DNA of 64,000 bases, from assembly GCA_002189035.1 (NCBI GenBank), contig CM007989.1:3472001-3536000 (forward strand), given 5' to 3'. Made by a program: the position numbers and the translations under genes. Positions 36,940-50,796 of the stretch are shown one piece after another (the first letter of the stretch is position 1; the number at the start of each line of letters is the position of its first letter). The DNA is from Utricularia gibba. Its lineage: Eukaryota; Streptophyta; Magnoliopsida; Lamiales; Lentibulariaceae. The notes under the pieces were generated by a model. That model was given only the letters and a program-made list of their open reading frames with translations, was not told the DNA's origin and made no database searches.

Positions 36940-38111
36940 ATGGAGCAGACCTTCATCATGATCAAGCCCGACGGCGTCCAGAGAGGCCTGGTTTGTTGTT
37001 CCCTGTTGGAGTTCGTTTTTGTGTGTGTGTGTGTGTGTTTTCGCGTTACTGGAGTGGGTCACCCAGATCCAGGTTTCTAATTGCTGGCGGTGCCTTGAAT
37101 TGATTACGTGTGTTTCAGGTCGGCGAAATCATCGGCAGATTTGAGAAGAAGGGCTTCACTCTGAAAGGTGACGTTCACAGTTTTTGGTTTTTTTTCACTT
37201 GTTCTGTAGGTTTTGGATTCAGGTGTCTATGAAACTACCCCGTTTATGTTGTTGTGCGGTTATGCTTTACACTTGCTTTAAGCATGTCCCATGTAAAGCT
37301 TTCATTTTTTTAAGGTGCTGTCTATCCTCTTCTGTAACATGTTCAATTTAGCGAGCATGTATTCTTATCATCTTGCTTACCTTACCCACTGTTAGTGTAT
37401 TCCTAGCACCAATGATATTCTTTTTGCCTCTATGCTTCAGCAACGCTTGTTGTGAAAACAAAACGCTATCTTGCAGAACAGAAGGCATTATTAATGTTTT
37501 AATGGCTATTTTGACAACAAAAAAAAAATCATCTTTAAGCAGTTGAGATCCATATTCGGCTGATAATTTCAGGGTTGTTTGGGATTTCAATCCTTGATTG
37601 GTCATACTTTTTTCATCATCAAAGTTGTTTCTTGGTCTCATTTAGTGTCTCGTATAGCCAAATGGTGTAAGTTATAATTTCTTGCAACAGGCCTCAAGCT
37701 CATTACCGTCGACCGTCATTTCGCTGAGCAGCACTACGCTGATCTCTCCGCGAAGCCCTTCTTCAGCAAGCTGGTGGACTACATCATCTCTGGCCCTGTT
37801 GTGGCCATGGTGTGGGAAGGAAAGAATGTGGTAGTCACTGGAAGAAAGATCATCGGTGCCACTAACCCTTCTGATTCTGCACCAGGGACCATCCGTGGTG
37901 ACTATGCCATTGACATTGGCAGGTAAGATAGAATCTGTATAACTCATTCGCAAGTGTTTGGGTCATGTCAGCTTGTTTACGAGCCAATTCTTGCAGGAAT
38001 GTCATTCATGGTAGCGATGCTGTGGAGAGCGCTAGGAAGGAGATTGCCCTTTGGTTCCCGGAGGGGATTGCAGAGTGGAGGAGCAACCTCCACCCTTGGA
38101 TCTATGAGTGA
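36940..38111 (+). CDS. NDPK1: Nucleoside diphosphate kinase 1 (cytosolic)
   Basis: Four exons: 36940-36990, 37119-37167, 37691-37922 and 37997-38111, giving 148 residues. NDPK moves the gamma-phosphate of ATP to other NDPs through a phosphohistidine. Conserved blocks: [76 protein letters not shown], and the active-site [20 protein letters not shown] with catalytic His in NVIHGSD. The end is [12 protein letters not shown]. There is no transit peptide, so the cytosolic NDPK1 type fits. Intron phases are canonical and the frame is intact. A (GT)n tract sits in intron 1 (37021-37038). Convergent with the ELMO gene, 313 bp between stops. Confidence 0.96.
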
Positions 38112-38424
38112 AGTCTCCTTTCTTGAACTTGTCAAAGAGTCTTGAACCCTGCATTTTGCTTGCCATGTTATGGTTTCAAGCCGGTGTGTGACAATGCATT
38201 TTGTACGCTAATAATTCTATGGCCATTTGAGTGGTTTTGCTCATAGAAGCAGAAGCGACATCCATGGTTATTCTGTGTCTTCCTCACAAAAGTTACATTC
38301 CAAGTCAGAATGTTCAATATTCATTGGCAAAAACAATTGAGAACACCAGGCCTAGCGAGATTCTCAACGTTGTGCTTCGACTTGCTTCGAAGCAACAACA
38401 ATCCAGTCCAAAATGTGGAAAAAA

Positions 38425-40412
38425 CTACCTCGTGAGGAGATGGTAAGAGGGCAGATCCTCGAGCCGAGAGATATCTTCTTGCAAAAGCTCCTGCTCTAAC
38501 TGCCGCCGTGTTGCTCTCATCACGTCCTGAATGCGAAGTTCATGAGCCAGCCATGTGAGGAAATTCCACTATTTCACTATCAGCAACTGCGTAGGTGGAG
38601 TTAGTGGAAGCCGAGGTAATAATACTCACGTTGAAGTCCATATAGGAGGCGCGCATAGCCAACCACTGACGGTCCATTAGCTTGAACGCGATGCAGTAAA
38701 GAAGATCAAATGCTGATTCATTTTCTGTAGAGTGGGAAGAATGAGACTACGGAACTTCCTCAAGAGAACAAGTGTAGTGCTTACCAGTGAGAAACTTCAA
38801 GAAGGTTGCTCCTGCTAGACTTCTCGGCTTACCTGCAAAACATAGGATCAGGCAAAGCACAGGCACCTCTCAACACCGAAGAAAGTTACACTCAACATAG
38901 AAAGAAGAGAGTAAAAGAGTAGAATCTGTGTGAAAGAAATAGAAACTTAAAAATACTTCCTACCAGCCTCAAGGTAAAGCATCTGAATAAGCATAAATGT
39001 AATGTTGACACCAGCTACAGCAAAGGGGTATTCCCACGACGCCCTATCACCTTCCCTTTTAAGAAGAAGGTCCTGAAACGACATCTGTGCACCAAGCATC
39101 ATGGAGTTCAGTGCAGAAAAAGAGACGTAACACTAAGGGCCAGTGAATGATAATAATCAAGATTAGCAGATCAATTTTAAACAGGGACATCCAATAGAAC
39201 ACCCTAATTTATCAGCTTTAGATGGAAGAGATAAACCAAGTACAAACCGGGAAGTTCCTGGCAAAGTATAGCAAATTTTCCAATGATATCAAGCCACCAC
39301 CCCTGAATTCATACATTGAAGGTGCCAATGAGATGTTGAAAACTTAAGCCTGTTTGGTTCAGTAGTCCAATAAAAATAATGATTACCGGAAATCTGTAGA
39401 GGGATCTTTTCCCTGCCAACCCATTTCTTTCCACTGCTCAGATATAAGACCATGGAGCTCTTCACCCGGAAAAGCAGCATACCACAATGCTCTAAGAGTT
39501 TCCTACATAAGGAGGAGGCATGAGGGGAATGGAGTTCGTTAAGCCTCTATCACTCGGTCCTTCAGTAAACTATACCTGGTGCGCGGGGACTGAGCCATCA
39601 TACGCAATTTCTATCCGATTCTGTAACCTCTGCAAATATTCCTCCTAATAGCAAGATTCATATTTAAAGCATCATAATCTGGTGGCAAGTATGAGTTCAA
39701 AAATCAAGGTAGTAACAAAAGAAACTCCTCCACGAGCCTATGACAAATGATACAGCACAAATGTACCATGGCTTAAAGACATCATATACAGTTAATCAGG
39801 AAGGTGATTCCAGAGAGCATCATAGATTATAAAACCTGTAAAATGGTCAAAGAAAATGATGGGCCATCATCACAACCTCTTCCTTGAACGCACACACATG
39901 AGAGGCCCCTGCCTAGCCATGCAGCAGATCCGGCCAAAGCCTCTGCTGCAACAGCAAAAAAATTAGAAAATATTAGCAAGCAGTTCTCAAGAATGTTGAA
40001 CCAGGACTTGAAATTTCCATCTAGTTCATGGTTGAACCAGAAAAATGTGTTCCCGAAAATTCGAAAAATAATTGATTAATGCCACTTGGCCTAGATTCTA
40101 CATCATGATCAGAAGGTAGAAAAACCATTGGTTCAACGACTACAGAGTCAATTAAACTAACCACAGAGCTCAATACAATTAGGCATCGTTTCGCGACCCT
40201 CTCTCTTTCAAAAAAACACCGCCACACTTTTTTCCAGACACTATACCCCTAAAAAAACGGATGAAAATGAGCGAGCGGATACAGTAATCGAATACAACAG
40301 AAAACGCATCTAAAGGTAATTTACCAGAAGTAGAATGACACGCAGTTCCTCGATCAATCCCATGTGAAATCCGCCTCACCGCCACAAACGATCCTCCTCC
40401 TCTTTCAACCAT
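38425..40412 (-). CDS. ELMO/CED-12 domain protein
   Basis: Nine exons: 40325-40412, 39836-39945, 39576-39644, 39387-39502, 39248-39302, 38964-39072, 38785-38832, 38630-38724 and 38425-38526, giving 263 residues. The N-terminus reads GSFVAVRRISHGIDRGTACH, then AEALAGSAAWLGRGLSCVCV. The ELMO domain follows: LQNRIEIAYDGSVPAHQETL, ISEQWKEMGWQGKDPSTDFR, GGGLISLENLLYFARNFP, WEYPFAVAGVNITFMLIQML, GKPRSLAGATFLKFLT, ENESAFDLLYCIAFKLMDRQ and ATRRQLEQELLQEDISRLED. Animal ELMO proteins regulate Rac with DOCK180 or act as Arf GAPs; plant single-domain members have no settled role. Every junction keeps the reading frame. An in-frame ATG six codons upstream (40430) is a possible alternative start. Confidence 0.9.
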
Positions 40413-41113
40413 TTCGCAGCCGTAACTCAAACAGAAAAACAGTAGCGCGAAAAGAATCTCCGTTTACCGGGAGGCGTAAAGCCTATTGAAGACGCACAGA
40501 AACTAGATTATTGAGCGATTAACAAACTACAGCTGTGGCGGCGCAACGTACGAGTGTAATGTGCATATAATGGATGTGTGACACGGTTTAGTTTCAGTAA
40601 TGGCCGGCCGCCAGAGTGTGGACGGCGATTCTCATGTTCCGATTCTCTGACAGCGGCCGACATATTTTCCGGAACATTAATTAATTTCGTTGGTCTCACC
40701 AAATGAAAAAAAAATAAAAAATCTGTGTCCGAATGCTTTGAACCGGTCCAATCATGAAAAGGGTGCGGTTTGAAGACGGAGATAATGCTTTTGATCTTTT
40801 TAAGAGATGAAATAACACGTGTCCCACGTGGGATGTTGGGACATATTTCTGACGTCAATAATGTATTTAATTGAATTTTAATTGGTTCATGATCCTGTGA
40901 TGGGGTTTGTTCACATTATCCTCATATCTAGTTTTCAGCTCCAGAAAAGATGGGCAATGAGCAACAAATAAGAGTAGCGAGACCAGGATTCCAAAGGCAC
41001 CCAAAGATGGTTACGACATAGAGATAGAATGGAACCCAAACTTGTATAGTTAGGAAGGGAAGCTAGAGCACATATTATACTGCAACCAGACCTGCTCAGA
41101 TTGGCGAGTTGGC
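40413..41113. other. Intergenic: ELMO promoter and UBC 3' flank
   Basis: A 701 bp gap between two same-strand genes. It includes CACGTG at ~40818-40832 (two nearby ACGTG cores) and no coding sequence I can support. Confidence 0.5.
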
Positions 41114-42522
<1,409 letters not shown>

Positions 42523-42806
42523 GGTAATCAAATCAACTGCGTGGGATAGATCCCGATCGTTTCGTTGATTCCGGCACAAAGAAGAAAACGGAGGCGGCCA
42601 AGAAATCACGCACCACGGTGAGAGAAACCGTTTCCGGTGAATAAACAAATGATATACCCCTTTTTGTTGCGTCTATCTTACGAAAGGTACCCCTCACTAG
42701 CCTCGACCCACTCTCCTCACAAAGTATAATTTTCTATCTTTTTATTAAATAAATAAAAAATCATGTTTTAATTTTTAAATAATTTATAATTAAAAAAATA
42801 GTATCT

Positions 42807-44406
42807 TCAAGGTTGAAGCTTTAGCTCCTTGTTGCTGCAATTGGCCTGAGATATGGGGTGCCTGATCCAGTGGACCCTTTCGCCGAATAAACCCTTCAGG
42901 CGCATCCATTCCGGATGATCAGCCGGAGAGCAGCCGCCGGCAGGGGCATCCTCCCTGAACCTTGATTCCACCAGCGTCAAGCTCTTTAGCTCGCTCGTCG
43001 ACGTCGCAGCGAAGAAGGAAGCCAGCAACATGTGGCATTCCGAGAAAGTCATCCCCTCGATCCTGACGTAATTCAGTTTTTGAAATATGGTCGGCGTCGC
43101 CATGGCCTCCTTCACCCCGTCGACGAACTTCTCCAACGGTGACTCGCCGGAGCATCCATCAATCTGCAGACAGAGGAGCTTTTCAAGAGCTCTGTCTCTG
43201 ATATCGTGTAATAAATAGAGCACTCACATTGATGAAGACTCGTTTAACCATGGGGCAGGTCTGAAGAAACAGGGGAAGGCAGAGGATCTCAGCGGTGGGG
43301 CGTCTGGTGTGGAAATGGACCTCCTCCACGTCCCATAAAATACCTCTACCGGGGAATATCCGCGTCCCCGGAAACATATCCTGCAGGTTGCAGAGAAAGC
43401 GGGTGGTTTATAAATAAGAGCAGTGTTGGGGTTTAAGGTACCGGCGTACCTCAATGCCAGGAATATTGGTGATCAGTGACATGGCGGAAGCGCAGGCGAC
43501 GCAGCGGCGCAGCCCCGAGTAGGCTATGATGTTCTGGTGGCGAGAATGAGTATCACTCAATGACGAAGGGACAGATGCTCGAAGCAGGAGAGACGTTTCC
43601 TTGCCAGTGAACTCAAACGTCTTCACGCAAGGGGCAACGACCTCCAACCAGATGATGTTGCAGCTATCCACCACCACCTCGCTTAACAGCGGATGCGCGC
43701 CAATTAGAATGGTATCGCCGCTCTCGCACTTGACAAGCTTCAGCACCTTCAGAAACCAGCAACTGTTAAAAACAGCATTCATGGCATCGGAAGTAAGGTA
43801 GGTGCATCGGATGGTCAAGTCATGGAGATGGGGCAGGGATTGGAATGGCGCCAGAGGCAACATGGAGGTGCATCCCGACAAGGTGAGACTCCTTAATCTG
43901 TTCGAAACCAAGAAGACTTCACTACGCAGTTCAAAAGGTTTCACTGGAGGAGAATTCTCACGCAGACAAAAGTCGAGGCAGATTTCTTCAAAACCAAGAC
44001 CAATTACTCTCTTCACCCATGTATTCACCAGCTCATTCTGGTAATCTGTAGTGGCGTTGAAATATAGAGAAAAACGTCGAGCCCCAACACCGGAATGCCT
44101 CATGATAATATCCCCAACTATCTTTGTCCTCAAGTCATCATCACCGATCCCTGTGACAAATTTTCTGTCCACTAAAACATCACGACAGAACCGACAGAAC
44201 CGCCATGAATCACTGAATGTCTTTGAAACTTTACCAATATCATAAACTTGGGTTGCAGGCAAAAAGGTGAAAATTTTTTCTACCAACTCAACAGGCAAAA
44301 ATTGGAAATCTGAAGAGAAAGCCATCGACACGAACCGCCCATTCCCCTCTCTCGATGATTCCTCATAACGAGCAGGCAATATAGTGGTGACATAATCATG
44401 CGCCAT
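42807..44406 (-). CDS. F-box/LRR-like protein, tandem copy A (5' end degraded)
   Basis: Exons 43451-44406 (to be read from the first usable ATG), 43228-43380 and 42807-43163; the exon 1 donor is at 43450. The F-box is FQFLPVELVEKIFTFLPATQ with VYDIGKVSKTFSDSWRFC. Leucine-rich stretches follow (VSNRLRSLTLSGCTSMLPLA, SLPHLHDLTIRCTYLTSDAM). The final exon resembles an FBD-like end: LNYVRIEGMTFSECHMLLAS, FFAATSTSELKSLTLVESRF. It aligns with copies B and C along its length but is diverged. Upstream of 44406 homology continues in frame (KDFRLIHEVFGYTYLVKC), but a stop (44530-44532) sits where B and C read FFGPG and the usual ATG is replaced by AAG. So this copy either starts at MAHDYVTTI, losing the first ~65 residues, or is decaying. 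F-box proteins are SCF ubiquitin-ligase receptors. Confidence 0.75.
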
Positions 44407-44532
44407 GGTAACCAGATCTTTCACAACTTCTGCTTTATAGTCGTTCGGATACACTTGTTCAATACACTTCACCAGATAAGTGTATCCGAACACTTCATGA
44501 ATGAGACGAAAGTCTTTCTCTGTGCCGGATTA

Positions 44533-44854
44533 GAAGAAGGGACATGCCACGCAATTAGGAGCACAACAGTGTCTGTGTGCGCTGGAGGAGATGCAGGGAG
44601 CCTTCACCGTCTCCAAGAAAAAGAAACAACAGAGGCAGGTCTAATGTGGAGAACAAGAGCCGAAGAATGTTTCCTTATTGGATGACTATTAGGAAATAAA
44701 AGATACGATTCATGAAGATTATATTTAGAGCATGATAATTAAATCAAATATTTTAAACTGATTTTATTTAATTTTTATACATTCAAATCTTATCTTATTT
44801 GATGATAAAATTAGAAATTCAAATAATCGATTCACTTAAAAAATTATTTTTTTA
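44533..44854. other. Intergenic: former 5' end of F-box copy A
   Basis: 44533-44600 is still alignable to the first codons of copies B and C (APC...S, PFF) but without a start codon. The rest is the presumed promoter of copy A and the beginning of A/T-rich spacer. Confidence 0.55.
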
Positions 44855-47580
44855 AATCTGCATTTCATATTAAATAAGAAATTACTTTAAAAATTATACT
44901 ATTCAATTTTTATATATTTTAAAAAATGCATTATATTATTACATTAAGATATAATAATTTAATTTATTAAATTTTATAATACATAATTTAATATATTATA
45001 ATATATAATATAATGTCATATTATCTTACAAAACAGCTTTACAAAAAATGTTTAGTATATTCAAAAGAAAAACTTAAAACAGATTCTATTTTACATAATT
45101 TAAATTATTAGCTTTGATTTTAATCAAATATATGATGCGTATTTTTTTTCTTGACGAAATATATGATGTGCATATTATTCTGTTTTATGTATATTCAAAT
45201 ATTTGATACATATATGTAAAATTGTATTAAAAAAATATAAAACATATTCTCATTAAATAACTTCTTTCGTTTTTCCTTTAGTTCTAGTTTCATTTTCTCC
45301 TACTAATTATTGTGTATATTAACTTTTTCTATCTAACTTTGCATCTAACATTTATTATCATAATATAAGACTTTATTATTTTATTATTAAAATTTATATT
45401 TATATTTTAAATTGTTTTATTTTTTTATTGTATAATTTTTAATTTTTTATTTTCTTAATACAGATAAATTTAAATTTCGTGAATCACGTTCGTATAGTGC
45501 ATCATAAAGCCTCAAAAAAGTTAATTAAGTAATAATTAATAAAAAATAGTTGTTTTTCAGAAATGACACGTGGCTACATTGTAATGTAGTATGTGATGTC
45601 AAGCATCTCGTAACTCCCAATCGGCCTGGCAGTGCTGGTGGGTGAGCCAGTGGATCTTTCCTGGGCACAAATCCTTCCAAAGTTTCCAGCTTTTCTGCGG
45701 CTGAGCCCAGAAACCGTTGAGAAGCGCGTCAGGGCTGAAGCTTGATCCAACCAGCGTTAAGCTCTTCAGCTCACTGGTCGATGTCGCCGCGAAGAACTTC
45801 ACCAGCAGATCGTGATCCTCTGAAAATGTCATTCCCTCGATCATCACGTAGCTCAGTTTTGGTAGCCTGATGGGCGTCGCCATGGCCATTCTCACCCCGG
45901 CGGCGCTCCCCTGTGAGGGGACACGGCATCCGTCAATCTGTGGATCAATGGGCAGCAGTAGGCGTTAGGATCAACTGCGTGTTCAAGATTGTGGTGTTTG
46001 GAGTGAATACTCACGTTCATGAACACTCTCCTCAGCAATGGGCACCTCAGGAGAAATAGGGGAATGGAGAGAAAGTCGACTGAAGATATTCTGGGATGGA
46101 GGTGGAACTCCTGGACGTTCCCAAAACCGCTGCCGCCATTCCAAAGCCCCAGCTCCTGAACGGGATCCTGCACATTCCAAGAAGACGAATCAGCATATTT
46201 TCTGATACTAGGCAAAAATGGAAGCTCCATGTGGTGTAAGTGCATATTCTCAAAAAAGTGACCAACCCCAAATGCTGCAAAACGGCTTCCCAATAAAAAG
46301 GCGGAGGCGCGTGAGATGTGGCGGCTGAGCTCCATGGAGTTCACTAGAGTTAGGTGATGGTCACGGCAATCTTCAGACGTATCAGTCGACGGTTCTGATG
46401 TTTTGAGCTGCGCTTGCATACAGCCACTGCTAAACTCGAAGGTTTTCACAGAAGGGGCGTTGATATGATAACCGATGAAGTTGCATGCATCGAACGCTAT
46501 TTCTGTCAACCCATTCAGGCTCCGGGCATCGAGGAGCACTGTCTTGACGCTCGCGCACTTCACGAACTTCAATACCTGAAGAGATCTGCAACAGATGAAA
46601 ACACCCTCAGCATCGGGGATTCAATAAAGATGCCCTCCAGAGTAAGAGAAAGCAGATGGGGTAGCGAGTTGCGTGGCGCCAGAGACATCATGGGAGTGCA
46701 TCCCGACAAGTGGAGACTCCTTAATCTGTTCGAAACCATGAAGGTTTCATTACCAAGAACAACAGGCCCCCTCCTTGGATCCGAATCCGAAAAGTCGAGG
46801 AAGATATCTTCAAACCCAAGATTAATTACTCTTTTCACCCACGTCTCCACCAGCTTCCTATTGTCAACCTTGAAATACAGTGAAAATCGTCGAGCGCCTA
46901 CTCCAGAATGCCCCATGATGATGTCCCCCACAATGGCTTTCCTCGAGCGATCATCACCAAGCTCTCTGACATACTCTTTGTCCAAGGAAACATCACTGCA
47001 ATACCTCCAAGTGTCTCGAAACGTCTTGGAAGATTTAGAGATGTCATAAACTGTGGTTACAGGCAAGAGCGTCAATATTTTATCAATGATTTCATCCGGC
47101 AAATCTCCAGACCCTTCTGAAGACAAAATTGTTTCCCCAGATAACCCTCTGTAAAAATCAGGCAATTCCTTAGTGATATGATCACGAGCCATATTGACGA
47201 GATTCCTCACAGTTTCTTCCTTGAAATCAGGAGGCGCAGCAGCGATACACTCCACCAAGTAACCGTATCCATACACTCTGTCAACAAGACAAAAGTCCTG
47301 TTCTTTCCCAGGCCCGAAGTAGGGGCGCAGTATGGAATCAAGAGCTGCTTGTTGTCGACTACAGGGGAAGCAGGGAGCCATGGGGACGTTTTCGAAACCT
47401 CAAAGAGCGGGAGAGATAGAACTTTCGAATGTTGAATGTGAAGATCGAAGGAAGGAATTTATAGAAGAACTCCACCGCATTCGTATCTAAATATGGAAAC
47501 AAAATATTTTTTATCTATCTTAATATCCAAAATTCGATTCGTTAGCTCAGTTATAGATATTATCTCAAATCTAATTACAA
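44855..47580 (-). repeat. Tandem duplication unit 1 (F-box copy B)
   Basis: A ~2.7 kb unit: A/T-rich 3' spacer, F-box copy B, and ~200 bp of promoter. It aligns with 47755-50460 end to end, including spacer motifs such as tttaatttattaaattttat and promoter motifs such as atatggaaacaaaatatttt. Confidence 0.85.
45599..47381 (-). CDS. F-box/LRR-like protein, tandem copy B (one frame break)
   Basis: Exons 46015-47381 and 45599-45937. It starts MAPCFPCSRQQAALDSILRP, then a ~95-residue N-terminal region (VDRVYGYGYLVECIAAAPPD, VRNLVNMARDHITKELPDFY) before the F-box LPDEIIDKILTLLPVTTVYD. Leucine-rich units follow (NRLRSLHLSGCTPMMSLAPR, LPHLLSLTLEGIFIESP) and the FBD-like end MIEGMTFSEDHDLLVKFFAA. The frame breaks at the CCC run 46604-46606, where copy C has CCCC (49462-49465). 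One base more restores MLRGVFICCRSLQVLKFVKC and continuity to the end. Very close to copy C in coding, intron and promoter sequence, so a recent duplicate. Whether the lost base is real is open. Confidence 0.82.
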
Positions 47581-47754
47581 AAAGCGAATTTAATCGTTTA
47601 TCACAATTTTTCGGATAAATTAGAATTTTGGTCTGAAAAAAATGATTATCTCATATGTATTTTTTTTTAACCAAGTGTGATAAAGAATGTGAGATTCGAT
47701 AATTTTTTAAATAATTCTAATTTTTTCTGAAGGAAAAATATGGAGTTTTTTTTT

Positions 47755-50460
47755 CTTAAATCTATATTTCAATTATTAAATAATAAATTAATTAAAAATT
47801 ATACTATTCAATTTACATACATTTCAAAAATACATTATATTATTACCTTACGATATAATAGTTTAATTTATTAAATTTTATAATACATAATTTAATATAT
47901 GACAATATATAATATAATTTCATATTGTCTTACAAAAAAATTTTAAAATCTAAAAATTTAGCATATTCAAAAAAAAAAAAACTTAAATCATATTCTATTT
48001 TACATAATTTTAAATTAGTAGATTGGATTTTAATCAAATATATGATGCGTATTTTTTTTCTTGACGAAACATATGGTGTGCATATTATTCTGTTTTATGT
48101 ATATTCAAATATTTGATACATACTTGTAAAATTGTATTAAAAATATATTTTCATTAATAAATTCTTTTGTTTTTTTTTTTTAGTTCTAATTTCATTTTCT
48201 CCAACTAATTATTGTGTATATTGATTTTTTTTTATATCTACATTTGCATCTAATATTTATTATCACATTGAGAGAGATTTATTATTTTATTCTTAAAATT
48301 TATATTTTAAATACATATAAATTTAAATTTCATGAATCACGTTTGTATTATGCATCATAGGGTCTGAAACAAGATAATTAAGTAATAATACATAAAAAGA
48401 GTTGTTTTTCAGAATTGGCACGTGGGTACTTGTAATGTGGTACTTCAAATTTTGAGGTGGAGCAACTGGTAACTCCAATCGGCCTGGCAGTGCGGATGGT
48501 TGAGCCAGTGGATCTTCCCCGGGAGCAAACCCTTCCAACGGTTCCAGGTATTCTCCGGCCGAGCCCAGAAACAGTTGGGAAGTACGTCAGGGGTGAGGCT
48601 TGATCCAACCAGCGTTAAGCTCTTCAGCTCACTGGTCGATGTCGCCGCGAAGAACTGCACCAGCAGATCGTGATCCTCTGAAAAACTCATTCCCTCGATC
48701 ATCACGTAGTGCAGTTTTCGTAGCCTGATGGGCGACGACATGGCCATCCTCACTCCGGCGGCGCTCCCCTGTGAGGGGACACGGCATCCGTCAATCTGTG
48801 GAACAATGGGCAGCACTAGGTGTTAGTATCAACTGCGTGTTCGAAATTGTGGTGTATGGAGTGAATACTCACGTTCATGAACACTCTCCTCAGCAATGGG
48901 CACCTCAGGAGAAACAGGGGAATGGAGAGAAAGTCGACTGAAGATATTCTGGCATGGAGGTGGAACTCCTGGACGTTCGCAAAACCCCTGCCGCCATTCC
49001 AAAGTCCCAGCTCCTGAACGGGATTCTGCACATTCCAAGAAGATGAATCAGCATATGTTCTGATACTGGACAAAAATGGAAGCTCCATGTGGTGTAAGTG
49101 CATATTCTCAAAAAAGTGACCAACCCCAAATGCTGCAAAACGGCTTCCCAATAAGAAGGCGGAGGCGCGTGAGATGTGGCGGCAGAGCTCCAGGGAGTTC
49201 ATTAGATTTAGGTGATGGTCACGGCAATCTTCAGACGTATCAGTCGACGGTTCTGATGTTTTGAGCTGCGCTTGCATACAGCCACTGCTAAACTCGAAGG
49301 TTTTCACAGAAGGGGCGTTGATATGATAACCGATGAAGTCGCATGCATCGAACGCCATTTCTGTCAACCCATTCAGGCTCCGGGCATCGAGGAGCACTAC
49401 CTCGACGCTCGTGCACTTCACGAACTTCAATACCTGAAGAGATCTGCAACAGAAGGAAACACCCCTCAGCATGGGGGATTCAATAAGGATGCCCTCCAGA
49501 GTAAGAGAAAGCAGATGGGGTAGCGAGTTGCGTGGCGCCAGACACATCATGGGAGTGCATCCCGACAAGTGGAGACTCCTTAATCTGTTCGAAACCATGA
49601 AGGTTTCATTACCAAGAACAACAGGCCCCCTCCTTGGATCCGAATCCGAAAAGTCGAGGAAGATATCTTCAAACCCAAGATTAATTACTCTTTTCACCCA
49701 CGTCTCCACCAGCTTCCTATTGTCAACCTTGAAATACAGTGAAAATGTTCGAGCGCCTACTCCAGAATGCCCCATAATGATGTCCCGCACAATGGCTTTC
49801 CTCAAGCAATCATCACCAAGCCCTGTGACATACCTTTTGTCCAAGGAAAAATCACTGCAATACCTCCAAGTGTCTCGAAACGTCTTCGAAGATTTAGAGA
49901 TTTCATAAACTGTGGTTACAGGCAACAAGGTCAATATTTTATCGATGATTTCATCCGGCAAATCTCGAGACTCTTGTGAAGGCAAAATTGTTTCCCCAGA
50001 ATGATCATCCCCAGATAACCCCAAGTAGAAGCCAGGCAATTCCTTAGTGATATGATCACGAGCCATATTGACGAGACTCCTCACCGTTGCTTTCTTGAAA
50101 TCAGCAGGCGCAGCAACGATACAATCCACCAAGTAACCGGATCCATACACTATGTCGACAAGACGAAGGTCTTTTTCTTTCCCAGGCCCGAAGAAGGGGC
50201 GCAGCATGGAATCAAGAGCAGCTTGTTGTGACTGTTGGCGACTACAGGGGAAGCAGGGAGCCATGGGGACGTTTTCGAAACCTCAAAGAGCGGGAGAGAT
50301 ACAACTGTCGAATGTTGAATGTGAGGATCGAAGGAAGGAATTTATAGAAGAACTCAACCGCATTCGTCTGTAAATATGGAAACAAAATATTTTTTATATA
50401 TCTTAGTATCCGAAATTCGATTCGTTAATTCAGTTCTAGATATTATCTCAAATCTAATTA
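47755..50460 (-). repeat. Tandem duplication unit 2 (F-box copy C)
   Basis: The second ~2.7 kb unit, homologous throughout to 44855-47580. The two units lie head to tail on the same strand with ~170 bp between the aligned parts. Confidence 0.85.
48445..50264 (-). CDS. F-box/LRR-like protein, tandem copy C (intact)
   Basis: Exons 48873-50264 and 48445-48795, giving 580 residues: the only unbroken member of the array. It starts MAPCFPCSRQQSQQAALDSM. Residues ~1-98 form a conserved helical-looking region not typical of F-box proteins, where the F-box is usually at the very N-terminus. The F-box (RDLPDEIIDKILTLLPVTTV, YEISKSSKTFRDTWRYCSDF) starts near residue 100, followed by leucine-rich stretches (LRSLHLSGCTPMMCLAPRNS, HLLSLTLEGILIESPMLRGV, SLQVLKFVKCTSVEVVLLDA, FLLRCPLLRRVFMN) and a terminal FBD-like segment (VMIEGMSFSEDHDLLVQFFA, ATSTSELKSLTLVGSSLTPD). 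Probable SCF substrate receptor; the target is unknown. It is divergent from the plastid-protein gene at 50797. Confidence 0.88.
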
Positions 50461-50502
50461 ACTCAAATAACAACCTGGATTTTAATTAAAAAATGATTAT
50501 CT

Positions 50503-50535
<33 letters not shown>

Positions 50536-50796
50536 TTAATCTGAATGAACCTAAGTTTCAAGAATGAAAAATATGGAGTTTTTTTTTTATTTTTTTGATT
50601 GGCGAAAAAGAATGGGGTTGACAGAGAGCCAGGTGATCAGATTCTTCTGGTTCCAAAGCTCTGTAATCAACAACAATTCCCGATTGTTGTTGAAGAAAGT
50701 CCGCAATTGTTCCCTTGGAGAAGAGGAGAAGGGGGCTTCTGGATTGTCAATTGCAAACCCATGCTCTCCAGTCTCCCGAGTATCAAACAGTGAGCG
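50265..50796. promoter_or_regulatory. Divergent promoter region with (TA)n
   Basis: A 532 bp interval between two divergent start codons. It holds a pure TA run at 50503-50529 and, on the left, ~200 bp shared with the promoter of F-box copy B. Confidence 0.55.

Noticed and set aside
44860-45590. The A/T-rich spacer between F-box copies as a transposon
   Set aside because: It has no inverted ends or ORF, and its repeat at 47760-48420 is explained by duplication of the whole F-box unit.
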